From assembly GCA_963565915.1 (NCBI GenBank), contig OY751486.1:5332001-5396000 (forward strand): a stretch of DNA of 64,000 bases, given 5' to 3'. The notes under the pieces were generated by a model, which was given only the letters and a program-made list of their open reading frames with translations, searched no databases and was not told the origin of the DNA. The translations under genes were made by a program, and so were the position numbers. Positions 10,301 through 18,871 of this stretch are shown here, piece after piece; the stretch's first letter is position 1, and each line of letters begins with the position of its first letter. The stretch is from Entoloma clypeatum. Lineage: Eukaryota > Basidiomycota > Agaricomycetes > Agaricales > Entolomataceae.

Positions 10301-11298
10301 TTACCGATGCGGCAGTTCCCTCCCTCGTGTCGGGTCATCAAGCTGTTGCAGCTTGGGAAACCTGGCACATGGGGTACTCCATCAACAAAGACTGGGCGGC
10401 TGGTGGCCTCGCAGTCTCTGATGACACTGAAACCTTAGCAATAGGGCATGGCTTCTCTAACCTGGTCACTCTGCTAGGTGGTCTCTCCCAACTGGAGGAA
10501 ATCCACATCTTCACCGACTCTGTTAACGCCATCCGGCGCGCCACAGACCCGGACCTCCACTCTTCGCAGGCAACTGCGCTCGCTATCATCAGTAACCTGG
10601 TCCCTTGGTTTGAGGAACCAGGTCTGAAATCCAAGGTCTTCTTTCACCATGTCCCTGATTGCTTGGACTATGGCTTCGAACCCCATCGTGCAGTGCATGA
10701 CTTCGCCTCCTCGATACACATCGAGTGTGGCGACTCGGCCTCCAGATCCCTCGACTTCAATATGAAACAATTCATGGACGACATGCTAGGCGACTGGAAC
10801 AACTTGTATCAGTCCCCCAAGTATGTTGGCCGTCACTACCAATTCCCGAGGACGTGCGTCAGACGCCAAGACCATGCTCGGGCCAAAAGAATGAAACCGT
10901 CCCACCTCAAGGGTGGCACATGGCTCAAGGATGTGGGTCACTCCCAATCCCTCACGGCTCAAATGGTTCGCAGCCTCACCAGTCACGCCCCAATTGGCCA
11001 CTATAGACATAGGTTCAATATTGGCGACAAGGTTGAACAGTGCGACTGTGGTTCAGGGTCTGTCGAGGACTTCGCCCACGTACTCTACAAATGTCTGCAC
11101 CACCCCACCAGGCCCCCAGACATGCCCACCTTCTCGAGGAACACTCCCATGTGGGACAACTTCGGGAAATTCATTATGGATAACCCAGGGGCCTTTGCCT
11201 TTAGGGATCGTCCAACGCCCAACACAACCGTTGGCAGTAGTCGCGTGGTAGCGCGCTGGGTACAAAGGGGTGCAGCCCCCTCTGGCAAGCGAACGTGA
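7400..11298 (+). pseudogene. LINE ORF2: endonuclease, reverse transcriptase, RNase H
   Basis: One frame, broken only by TGA at 9733-9735. The APE endonuclease lacks its first residues: FVQQPPW, then INAYSD, ICGDFNCPSPLWDP and ESDHHSI (terminal catalytic His motif). RT follows: FRPIVLLNTLGKLFEK, HPGQFGGVRQNST, GVGQGSALSPVLSSIYL, and the palm motif LISYVDDGTII intact. After the TGA (RTLY-stop-LCILPIALYG) comes an RNase H domain (VIVTDAAVPS, IHIFTDSVNAIR, HHVPDCLD) and a C-terminal cysteine/histidine patch (CDCGSGSVEDFAHVLYKC). RNase H in ORF2 is typical of the Tad1 and I groups. The TGA sits where arginine is usual in relatives, so CGA to TGA is the likely change. Apart from that and the missing N-terminus the protein looks intact, suggesting a fairly recent copy. 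Confidence 0.92.
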
Positions 11299-11621
11299 TC
11301 GAAGGATAAGAACCACACAGGCGCTTCTTTGGGGGGTAGGGCACAGACACCCCCCAGCGCCGCTAACGGCCAACCTCACAAGGTTGGAGTGCTCTTGTAT
11401 CGTGCGGCCGAGTATTCGGGTGCGCATACTAACATGTTTGTTTATAACAGACTCCCCCGTCCTGGCGCAAGAACTTATCAGCTCGACGGAGCTTTGCGCC
11501 GCCTGTTCTTCTTGTGTACGTAGATCCTCGGATCGATGTAGTTTACTCTATGTCAAGCGGACTGTATCCCTAGTATACTGCTATATAAATTGATGAACCA
11601 AAAAAAAAAAAAAAAAAAAAA
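7400..11621 (+). mobile_element. Tad1-like non-LTR retrotransposon (LINE), 5'-truncated
   Basis: A 4.2 kb insertion in gypsy A gag on the opposite strand. It ends in a 22-A tract (11600-11621) and is flanked by ggCggaccagtcg (7387-7399) and ggTggaccagtcg (11622-11634), a 13 bp or longer target duplication with one difference. The 5' end starts inside the apurinic endonuclease domain, so any ORF1 and the promoter are missing, as is usual for target-primed insertion. A 300 bp 3' untranslated region lies between the ORF stop at 11298 and the tail. Confidence 0.95.
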
Positions 11622-11634
11622 GGTGGACCAGTCG

Positions 11635-11957
11635 TCCAACCAGACAGAGTCGTCGTCGGACTCTCCCAAGAGGGTGGGCTCAAACCATTCGAGCGCGGTT
11701 CCTCGGAGGTACGACAGAGCGAAACTGACTTTGTTATCATCGTCGTCAAAGGCGGGGTTGTTTCGGAAATATAGTGTGCATTGTGCGAGGAAACTGGTGA
11801 GTTTCCGAGAGTCGGAACCGTCAAAAGTGTCGGGTTCCTTCGACTTCTTTTTCGGAGTTTTCGGAGTCTCTCTATGTCGGAGCTCCTGCATCATAAGCAT
11901 AATTGCTTCAGCGAGGTTTGGAGTTTGCTCGTGACGGAAAGGATTGTTATCATCAAA
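11635..11957 (-). pseudogene. Gypsy A gag, middle segment
   Basis: Reads AEAIMLMMQELRHRETPKTP, then DTFDGSDSRKLTSFLAQCTL, RGTALEWFEP and DSVWLDDWS, the retrotransposon gag core. The left side joins the segment at 7399 across the LINE, and the right side joins 18116-18338 across gypsy B. In both cases the frame is kept after removing one target-site copy. Confidence 0.88.
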
Positions 11958-11962
11958 AGGAG

Positions 11963-12250
11963 TGTTGAGGCGACGCTAAGTCAAACGACGTCGCGAGCCC
12001 AAACTTAAGAACGAAGTGGAAAATGTGAAGTGAACTGAATTGCCCAGAGACCCAGCGGGAATCTCAAGAGAACAAGCTATCGAATACAAGTGAAAGTACT
12101 CTACTTATATATGTAAATTCCATGAGGCTGCGTTGTGGCAGCGTCATGCTGCGTGATAATGATAAGATGTCCTCATGTGCGATATGATGTAGATAAGATA
12201 AGATCGAGATAAGATAAGATAAAGTGAAAAGTGAAAATACGATCATAACA
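11963..12250 (-). repeat. 3' LTR of gypsy B
   Basis: 288 bp, TGTTATGATCG..CTCAACA in element sense. By eye it is identical to 17823-18110. A 60-codon open frame inside it occurs in both copies and is not taken as a gene. A gata-rich tract (gataagataagat) lies near the outer end. Confidence 0.95.
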
Positions 12251-12261
12251 TTACCCCCTTT

Positions 12262-15200
12262 CTAGATCTCGACTTCCAGGCGAGATATGATGTCGTCCGG
12301 GGTGTTCGTGAAATTTTCATATGGTTTAAATTCCAATCCTTCAAAGATGTTTGCGCGTAAGCGCCGAGGTGCATTCGGGTTTAATTTAAAGAAGTCCTCC
12401 ACCGCTTCCTTGGCATGTTCTAGGTGATCCTCGGGTTCCCACGTGTTGTGGTCCTGAGTCAGACCCTCCCATTGCACTAAATATTCCAGTTTTCCTCTCT
12501 TCAACCTTGAGTCAATAACTTTTGCGACATCGTACTCTTCTTCGCCATTGATAACTATCGGGTTTGGTGCCTGCACCCTTTGTGACATAAATAGTGGTTC
12601 CTTAAATAATCGGACTCGTGATACATTGATGACCGGGTGGATTTTCCAGGTTTTCGGTAATTTAAGTTCTACGGCGTGTGACGAAATGATTCTAGTTACG
12701 GTATAGGGTCCAATCCATCGTTCGGCAAGTTTCTTTAAGGGTCGGTTCAACTTCAGGTCTTTAGTCGATAACCAAACTTTGTCGCCAACTTGGTAAACTG
12801 GTGCATCACCCCGTTTCAGGTTTGCATACCGTTCCATCTCTTCTCGTGCTTTTACTAGCGCCGCTTCCGCCTCCTCATGAATCTTCTTCATTCGCTCTGC
12901 GAATTCTTTTGCCGGTTCTGACTTTTCTGCCCTCCGAGGTTCTACGCCCATCCTAGGGTTAAACCCATAATTTACAAAGAACGGCGAAAACTGAGTTGCC
13001 GTGTGAATTTTATTATTATAGGCGAACTCCGCGGTTGCCATCCATTCGGGCCAATCTGTTTGCCGATGGGAAATAAATGATCTTAGATATTGTTCCAACT
13101 CCTGGTTGATGCGTTCCGTCTGTCCGTCTGTTTGCGGATGATACGCCGTTGATAATTTAGTTGTGATCCCCAATATTTTATTTAGTTCCTTCATAAATAT
13201 TGCCGCAAATTGTGGTCCTCGATCTGACGTTAATGATTCTGGCAATCCATGAAGTTTCCAGACTTCGTCCCGATATAGTTTAGCTAATCCTTCTGCTGAG
13301 ACTTCATCGCGTGTTTTGATAAAGTGTGATTGCTTTGTTGATCTGCAAGCCACGACTAATACTGCGTTGTACCCCTGAGCTTCTGGGAGTCCTACGATAA
13401 AATCTGCTGTAACATGTTTCCATGGTCCTGCATGTTCCGTGTTTGCTTTTAATTTACCGGCTAGCGGTTGAGGCACGTTTTTTGATCGTTGACATCTGTC
13501 GCAGCCCTCGACGTATGCTTTGACCATGTTTGTAATACTAGGCCACCAATAATTTCGTGTAACCAATTCCAGGGTCTTCCACTGCCCTGGGTGTCCTGCA
13601 ACTGGGTTGTCGTGGTGTAATTTAATTATTTCCTCCCTGAGTTCCTGACTTTTCGGAACATAAACCTTTCCTCTATGTAACCAGAGTCCCTGCTCTTCAT
13701 GCCATTCATCTGCGCGCAATGTTTTGGTATTTGTTTTCTTTAACTCTTCCACTGCTTTCAACACTTGTTCGTCAAACTCTTTGGCATCCCTGATGCGTTT
13801 TAATAGTTTACTTTCTTCTCCATCAATAAGTATGTGACCTCGATCCATTGCTCGCAAGTGGAAGTATTCCGGTTTTAATAATGTTACGTCTTCGTTGTCA
13901 TTTTCCACCCCCTTTCTATGATCGACCCTTCTCGAAAGAGCGTCCGCCTTTCCCATTGAGGTGCCAGCTTTGTGTATTAATTTAAAGTTGAAGCGTGTTA
14001 GATACAACGCCCAGCGTGCTTGTCTGCGATTAAGCTTTCGTCCCCGCATGAAGTATTCGAGGTTTTTATGATCGGTCCAGATCTCGACCTCATGTTTGGC
14101 TCCTTCAAGGTGGTGTCTCCATGCTTCCAGCGCTCGAATTATGCCCAGCATTTCTTTATCGTGTACGTCATAATTTCGTTCCACATCATTTAATCCTTTA
14201 GATAGAAAGGCACATGGCCTCCATTTCTCATCCTCGCATTCCATAGATAGAATTGCTCCTGTAGCAAAGTCCGATGCGTCTGATTCTACTCTCAACTTCC
14301 GATCCGGATCGGGAGATACTAATATAGGTGCCTCCGTAAATAATTTCTTTAGCATATCAAATGCTTCCTCCTGTTCCTCTTTCCAATTCCAGATTGTTTC
14401 TTTCCTTGTTAATTTATGTAATGGCCCTGCCACTTTAGAGAAGTCTTTGACAGGTCTTCAATAGAAATTGGCCAATCCTAGAAACGACTGGACTTCTTTG
14501 ACTTTCGTTGGTCTCGGCCATTGTTTGATGGCGTCTACTTTTGAAGGATCCATTCGAATTCCGTCTTTCCCAATAATTAACCCTAAGAACTCTATTTCGT
14601 CTCGGTCAAAGAAACATTTTCCTGGTTTTAAGAATAAGTCGTTTTCTCGTAATCTTTTTAGAATTTCCTCCACAATTTCACTGTGTCCTTTTTCTCCTTC
14701 AGTTGCTACCAATATATCATCGATATAGATAACTACGTCTCCTTGATCAATCAAGTCTCTAAATATGTCGTTCATCATAGTTTGAAACGTGCTTGGGGAA
14801 TTATTTAATCCGAAGAACATAACTGTTGGTTCGAAAGCTCCATCTGGGGTTGTGAATGCCGCTTTCCACTCGTCTCCTTCTTTGATGCGTACATTGTTAT
14901 ACCCCCATCTGAGGTCCATTTTGGTAAACCTTTTCTTTCCCTTTAATTTATCGATCAATTCCGGAATCAACGGGAGTGGATAATTATTGCGAACGGTCCA
15001 GCTGTTAATGTGTCGGTAATCCTGTACCATTCGTTTCTTTCCGTCTTTTTTGGGTATAAAGAATACTGGCGAAGTTTGTGGTGACTTGGTAGGTCGAATA
15101 TATCCTTTGCGTAATTGATCGTTTACAAATTCGGATACTTCTTTCCTTTCATCCGGTGACAGGGGATAGACTTTGGCCTTTTTTGGTACGAAATCCGGTT

Positions 15201-16203
15201 TTAAGTCTATAGCGTGGTCCCATGGTTTCCTGACTGGTAATCTCTCCGATGCTTTCTTTTCAAAGACTGATAAATATTTGTGATATTTCCGGGGGACAAC
15301 CTGTTCTGCCGGTACTTCATCTGAGGGTTCTTCTTTGGCTGCCCTGAGCGTGTGGATTACTTCCTCCTCCATTTCTTCCTCATTTCCTTCTACTACTTCT
15401 TCCATTCTTCCGCCCCATCTGGTTCTTGCAGTTTTATTTAAATAACGTGTTCGACGCATGCCACATTCTTCTGGACATCTTGATAGTTTAATTTCCGCCT
15501 TTTCCCAATCGATTTCTGGATTATGGCGTTTCAGCCAGGTATGTCCAACAATAATTTTAGCTTTCCCTAGGTTGCATGCCTCAAACACGGCTATCTCCAC
15601 ATGTCCTTTATACCGCATAGCCATGACTGCTTCATGCGTGATCGAACCTCCTTGGTTAAGCGTGCCATCAACGTTGTAGACCCGAATGGGGAAAGGTAGT
15701 TCCCTTAATTTAATGTTGTTCCTTTTGGCGAAGTCCAGATCTATGAACATCCCTGTCGCCCCTGAGTCTAATAATGCTTCAACATCAAATGTGCGTTTGT
15801 CCTGCAACGTTTCCAGCGTGATTTTCATCATAAGCTCCTTTTCCAGAGAAGCGGATCGAATAAAAGATGGTTCCCCCATAGAGTCCGTTTGCCTAGTTAA
15901 ATTATCTGATTCTTTGTCACAGGGAATTAAGCATTCATCCGTAGGGGACAAACCAAGCCTCGTTTCTGAGGGCTCCCCAATGATATAGTTTACAAGTGTA
16001 TCTAAGTCCGATTCATCTTTTTTTGGTTTTTCTTTCCTACTAGGTTTATCTAATAGTATTTTATTGTACGTAACTGCAGCATCCGTAAGTTTCTGAAACC
16101 AAGATTTTACAATGTCCTTATGTACGTAAGAGTCTATAGGCAAACATTCATATCGATTTGTCAGAGCCAGCGGGGGATTTACTGGTTGACATTCACAAAA
16201 CCC
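12262..16203 (-). CDS. Gypsy B pol polyprotein (one in-frame TGA)
   Basis: Entered by -1 frameshift at 16197-16203. The pol frame is open through the gag stop and continues PVNPPLALTNRYECLPIDS. Protease: EALLDSGATGMFIDLDF. RT: KKDGKKRMVQDYRHIN, then VVIYIDDILVATEG with both palm Asp residues. RNase H: ESDASDFATGAILS and [12 protein letters not shown]. Integrase: a zinc finger (HHDNPVAGH..CDRCQRSK), then DFIVGLPEAQG, TSDRGPQFAA and TDGQTERINQ, the complete DDE triad. The C-terminal chromodomain reads KVIDSRLKRGKLEYLVQWEG. A TGA at 14458-14460 (LGLANFY-stop-RPVKDFS) cuts the frame just after the RT thumb; arginine is expected there. Total about 1,310 codons, normal for chromoviral pol. With that one codon excepted, every domain looks functional. 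Confidence 0.93.
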
Positions 16204-17267
16204 TGCTGCCCAGCAGCTTGTCTATTGTTCTGACCATTGGGATTCGGCGCAGGCGCGCCAATCACACCCCTTGGTCCATTTGCAGCTTGTCGTGCTTGAC
16301 GCCTTGCCGTGATTTGTCGTAAGATTTCTTCTTCCTCATGTTCGTCGATTTGTTCAATCACAGCCGCTCGCACCTTGCGTTGTGGCTGTCTGCATTCCCG
16401 GGCGAAATGCCCCTGTCCTCCGCAATTGTAACAATTACCAGGCGCTCGGCGCTGGTTTCTATCAACCTCCATAGCATTGGGATCTCGGCGTCCCTGACCT
16501 TGCTGTCCGTTTTGATGCAGGGCTCGGTACCCCCCGTTCTGTTGTTGTCCAAATGGTCGCTGCTGATTCTGTTGGTTTGCGGGCCGATTGCTCCAACCGG
16601 TTCTCTGCTGTCCAAAATTGTTGCCGGTCCTCATGCCCGGTCTTGCCGCGTAAGTTTCCTCTGCTCTTCCGATTGCTAAAATTTCCTCACACGTGTCTTG
16701 CACGGTGGTCTGTCGTCTTCCCTGCTGGAACATTTGTTGTATGATCGAATCCTTGGTGTTCCTTTCTAGCAGAGATATCCCATGCATTTCCTCAATTTGG
16801 CCTTTGATGACCAACGTTCCAAATTGTGTAATAAAATCGTCCACCCGCATGTTTCCTTGTTTAAAGGTTTCGATTTTGGCACGTGCCCATTCTATTTCTG
16901 TTGCTGATTGGAATCTTGATGTCACCTCTCTCATTAATTGCTGGAACGTGGGCCATTGTTCTGATTCCATGCACTGCCTCAAGCGTGTTTCCCCATAGGT
17001 GCCGGCGGTAGCGCCTTCCAGGCGAGACCATACTGCAATGCAAATTTCTTCCTGTCCTTGGAACAGGTCCCGATTGACCCTGATCCATGCCAGCATCTTT
17101 GTCCACCATACTCCGAACGTTGCCTTGGCCCCATTGTACCTGCCGGGGTCTGCAGCGATTTCTAGTCGTCTTCCATTGGGACGCGGGGCGGCGGGATTAT
17201 GAGCGGGAGGAGGGAGAGGGGGATTGGGAAGGGGATTGTCGAACTCGTCGTCGTTGTTGTCGGCCAT
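16179..17267 (-). CDS. Gypsy B gag
   Basis: 362 residues from an ATG 555 bp inside the 5' LTR. The N-terminus is acidic and proline-rich, followed by RNGRRLEIAADPGRYNGAK and the gag core (FGVWWTKMLAWIRVN, TEIEWARAKIETFKQGNMRV). A Gln/Asn/Gly-rich region and one CCHC zinc knuckle (CYNCGGQGHFAREC) follow. The frame ends QGFVNVNQ then TAA at 16179. Pol overlaps the last seven or so codons in the -1 frame, so a gag-pol fusion is made only by frameshifting, which sets the gag excess needed for particle assembly. Confidence 0.93.
   Translation of the reverse strand: MADNNDDEFDNPLPNPPLPPPAHNPAAPRPNGRRLEIAADPGRYNGAKATFGVWWTKMLAWIRVNRDLFQGQEEICIAVWSRLEGATAGTYGETRLRQCMESEQWPTFQQLMREVTSRFQSATEIEWARAKIETFKQGNMRVDDFITQFGTLVIKGQIEEMHGISLLERNTKDSIIQQMFQQGRRQTTVQDTCEEILAIGRAEETYAARPGMRTGNNFGQQRTGWSNRPANQQNQQRPFGQQQNGGYRALHQNGQQGQGRRDPNAMEVDRNQRRAPGNCYNCGGQGHFARECRQPQRKVRAAVIEQIDEHEEEEILRQITARRQARQAANGPRGVIGAPAPNPNGQNNRQAAGQQGFVNVNQ
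16197..16203 (-). promoter_or_regulatory. -1 ribosomal frameshift heptamer GGGTTTT
   Basis: In the gag frame the codons are cag-cag-GGT-TTT-gtg, so the heptamer G-GGT-TTT has the exact X-XXY-YYZ form. Slipping back one base gives GGG-TTT-TGT-GAA, and this frame runs open into pol. The gag stop is 16 bp downstream. Confidence 0.75.
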
Positions 17268-17810
17268 GTTGTGTGAGCAATAGTGCTTTGTAGCGGGCGC
17301 GCGACCCTGTTCTGCTACTTAAGCGAAAAAGAAAACCTAAAAAAGAAAACCCAAAGAACGATCTGTTTACCCAGGCAGCCGAAATGCCCGAATAAAGGAA
17401 GATCTGGGAAAAATGAAAACCACGCGGTCAACACCCCTACGCGCGCTGGTTCTGTCGAATCCGGGAAAAGATCGGGGGTTGGAACACCTTTTGAGAACTA
17501 AACGTGCGCGACCTTCTTTTCCAAGTCGCCACACGCGCCAGCAGCTTTCCCGAAGGTCAGTTGCGTCGGCCTTTGGTCACCTCGACACGGGACGGGCTCA
17601 ACGTTTCCCTGTGTGTCTCGAACGGCAACGCTAGTTATAGTGGGTGCACCAAGCGTTTCTCTTCTTATCCCTGAAGTCCGGGAGGTCCCCCTTAACGCTA
17701 GGGTCCGCGTGTAATGGCGAGGTGTGACTTTTAACGCAAAAGCACGAAACGGCGGGGATAGTGATGGTGATGTGGGAAGTGTGTGTGTTTGGGCGGGCGA
17801 TGATGATAAG

Positions 17811-17820
17811 AGCTTGTTCT
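17811..17820 (-). promoter_or_regulatory. Self-priming primer-binding site of gypsy B
   Basis: In element sense AGAACAAGCT, 2 nt inside the 5' LTR. It is the exact reverse complement of AGCTTGTTCT at 17929-17938 within the LTR, the predicted first 10 nt of the transcript. No match to a tRNA 3' end (TGG start) is present at the LTR border. Confidence 0.72.
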
Positions 17821-17822
17821 TC

Positions 17823-18110
17823 TGTTGAGGCGACGCTAAGTCAAACGACGTCGCGAGCCCAAACTTAAGAACGAAGTGGAAAATGTGAAGTGAACTGAAT
17901 TGCCCAGAGACCCAGCGGGAATCTCAAGAGAACAAGCTATCGAATACAAGTGAAAGTACTCTACTTATATATGTAAATTCCATGAGGCTGCGTTGTGGCA
18001 GCGTCATGCTGCGTGATAATGATAAGATGTCCTCATGTGCGATATGATGTAGATAAGATAAGATCGAGATAAGATAAGATAAAGTGAAAAGTGAAAATAC
18101 GATCATAACA
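17823..18110 (-). repeat. 5' LTR of gypsy B with promoter
   Basis: 288 bp. TATATAAG (17971 down to 17964) lies 33 nt upstream of the predicted start A at 17938, which opens the motif AGCTTGTTCT used for self-priming. U3 is therefore about 172 bp and R/U5 about 116 bp. Confidence 0.93.
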
Positions 18111-18115
18111 AGGAG

Positions 18116-18338
18116 AGGTCAGAGATTTAAAAGGACGGGATTCTTCAGGAATTGGAGGTCCTTGTGTCTGAGGTGTTTGGAGATGAGGTGTTGGAGATAT
18201 GGGGTCAGGTTTGGGTGCAGATTCTTCTGCGGGAATATCTTGGAACATATGTAAAAATGTCGCCCTGGTGTCCTGCAGGTTTGAAGCTTCCGCTGTGGCT
18301 GCTGCTGCGCGGGAGTTCTGAGTGGTGCGGGCTGCCAT
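18116..18338 (-). pseudogene. Gypsy A gag, N-terminal segment
   Basis: Starts MAARTTQNSRAAAATAEAS, continues FLHMFQDIPAEES and a proline-rich stretch, and is cut by gypsy B after SLTSP. The ATG lies 34 nt inside the primer-binding site. Gypsy C gag starts at the equivalent place. Confidence 0.83.
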
Positions 18339-18371
18339 AACTGGAATTTGAAATATGGATAAGCGAGTGGC

Positions 18372-18382
18372 AGTTTGAATAT
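18372..18382 (-). promoter_or_regulatory. Self-priming primer-binding site of gypsy A
   Basis: Element sense ATATTCAAACT, 2 nt (GT) inside the LTR end. It is complementary to AGTTTGAATAT at 18616-18606 in the LTR. Compared with gypsy C (ATATTCGAACT with AGTTCGAATAT) one position differs on both partners, preserving the pair. Confidence 0.72.
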
Positions 18383-18384
18383 AC

Positions 18385-18861
18385 TGTTAAAAACTGATTG
18401 ACAAAACGTTGGAGCTACATCGGACACGTCGGAAGGTCGGAAGGTCGGAGCGTGTGCAACGTAGGGGCAAGGACTTGGCTTCAACTTGTGTGTTGCGCCC
18501 TTGCTAATACGTTGGTGTCCTTATTTCGAAGGATCGGAGGTCGGAGGTCAGACTCAAGTTAAGAGTCGGAAAGAGAACGGGAGGTAAGATGTCGAATCTA
18601 AGTTGATATTCAAACTGCAGCTAATACATGATTCTACATAAGTTTAAATACTATGTTGGAGGACGTGTGGCTTCGTCGGAGTCGGATAACGAGTGGCTGT
18701 CGGAGATTCTTAACATAAGTAAAATGGTTGGATGTAAGTAATGTATGTAGTAACGAGATTCATAACAGTAAGTATGCATAATAAGTATTAGTCAAAAATG
18801 TCGGAGGTGTCGGAGGTGTCGGGATTGGTCGGAAATCGTCGGAATGGATCGGAATGTAACA
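18385..18861 (-). repeat. 5' LTR of gypsy A (full length)
   Basis: 477 bp, TGTTACATTCC..TTTTTAACA in element sense. TATTTAAA (18650 down to 18643) precedes the predicted start A (18616) by 34 nt. The terminal CGG array is at 18802-18852. The inner boundary is set by the TAACA end plus the 2-nt-spaced primer site, as the left LTR copy is truncated before that point. U5 shares a block (gcgcaacacacaagttgaag) with the solo LTR at 20413-21007 and with gypsy C, so the three LTR families are related. Confidence 0.8.
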
Positions 18862-18871
18862 CCTCCCCTCA

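Larger units (their letters stand above)
11963..18110 (-). mobile_element. Ty3/gypsy chromodomain retrotransposon B (nearly intact)
   Basis: A complete 6,148 bp element on the minus strand with two 288 bp LTRs that I read as identical, flanked by AGGAG (11958-11962 and 18111-18115). It inserted in the N-terminal part of gypsy A gag. It encodes gag and, in the -1 frame, pol, with a GGGTTTT slippery site at the overlap. A purine tract (AAAGGGGGTAA) abuts the 3' LTR. The only coding defect found is one TGA in pol (14458-14460). Identical LTRs mark a recent insertion. Confidence 0.96.
1617..18861 (-). mobile_element. Ty3/gypsy chromodomain retrotransposon A (interrupted)
   Basis: A gypsy element read on the minus strand: 5' LTR 18385-18861, gag, protease, RT, RNase H, integrase, chromodomain, then a convergent antisense gene and a truncated 3' LTR 1617-1882. 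Gag is split by gypsy B (11963-18110) and a LINE (7400-11621). Removing both restores one continuous gag frame, and the element is then about 6.8 kb. LTR copies differ at about 4 of 266 shared positions. A purine tract (AAGGGGGAAATAC, minus strand) abuts the 3' LTR at 1884-1896. No target duplication was found because the left LTR is truncated. The element is dead: several in-frame TGA codons, the catalytic Asp of RT replaced by Asn and the catalytic Glu of integrase replaced by Lys. It is related to gypsy C in this window. Confidence 0.93.

Noticed and set aside
12064..12246. 60-codon open frame in both LTRs of gypsy B (also at 17924-18106).
   Set aside because: It lies inside U3/R of identical LTRs, has no start context or motif, and is identical only because the LTRs are.
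18862..18866. CCTCC after the A LTR as a target duplication.
   Set aside because: No CCTCC flanks the left LTR at 1616; that side is truncated.
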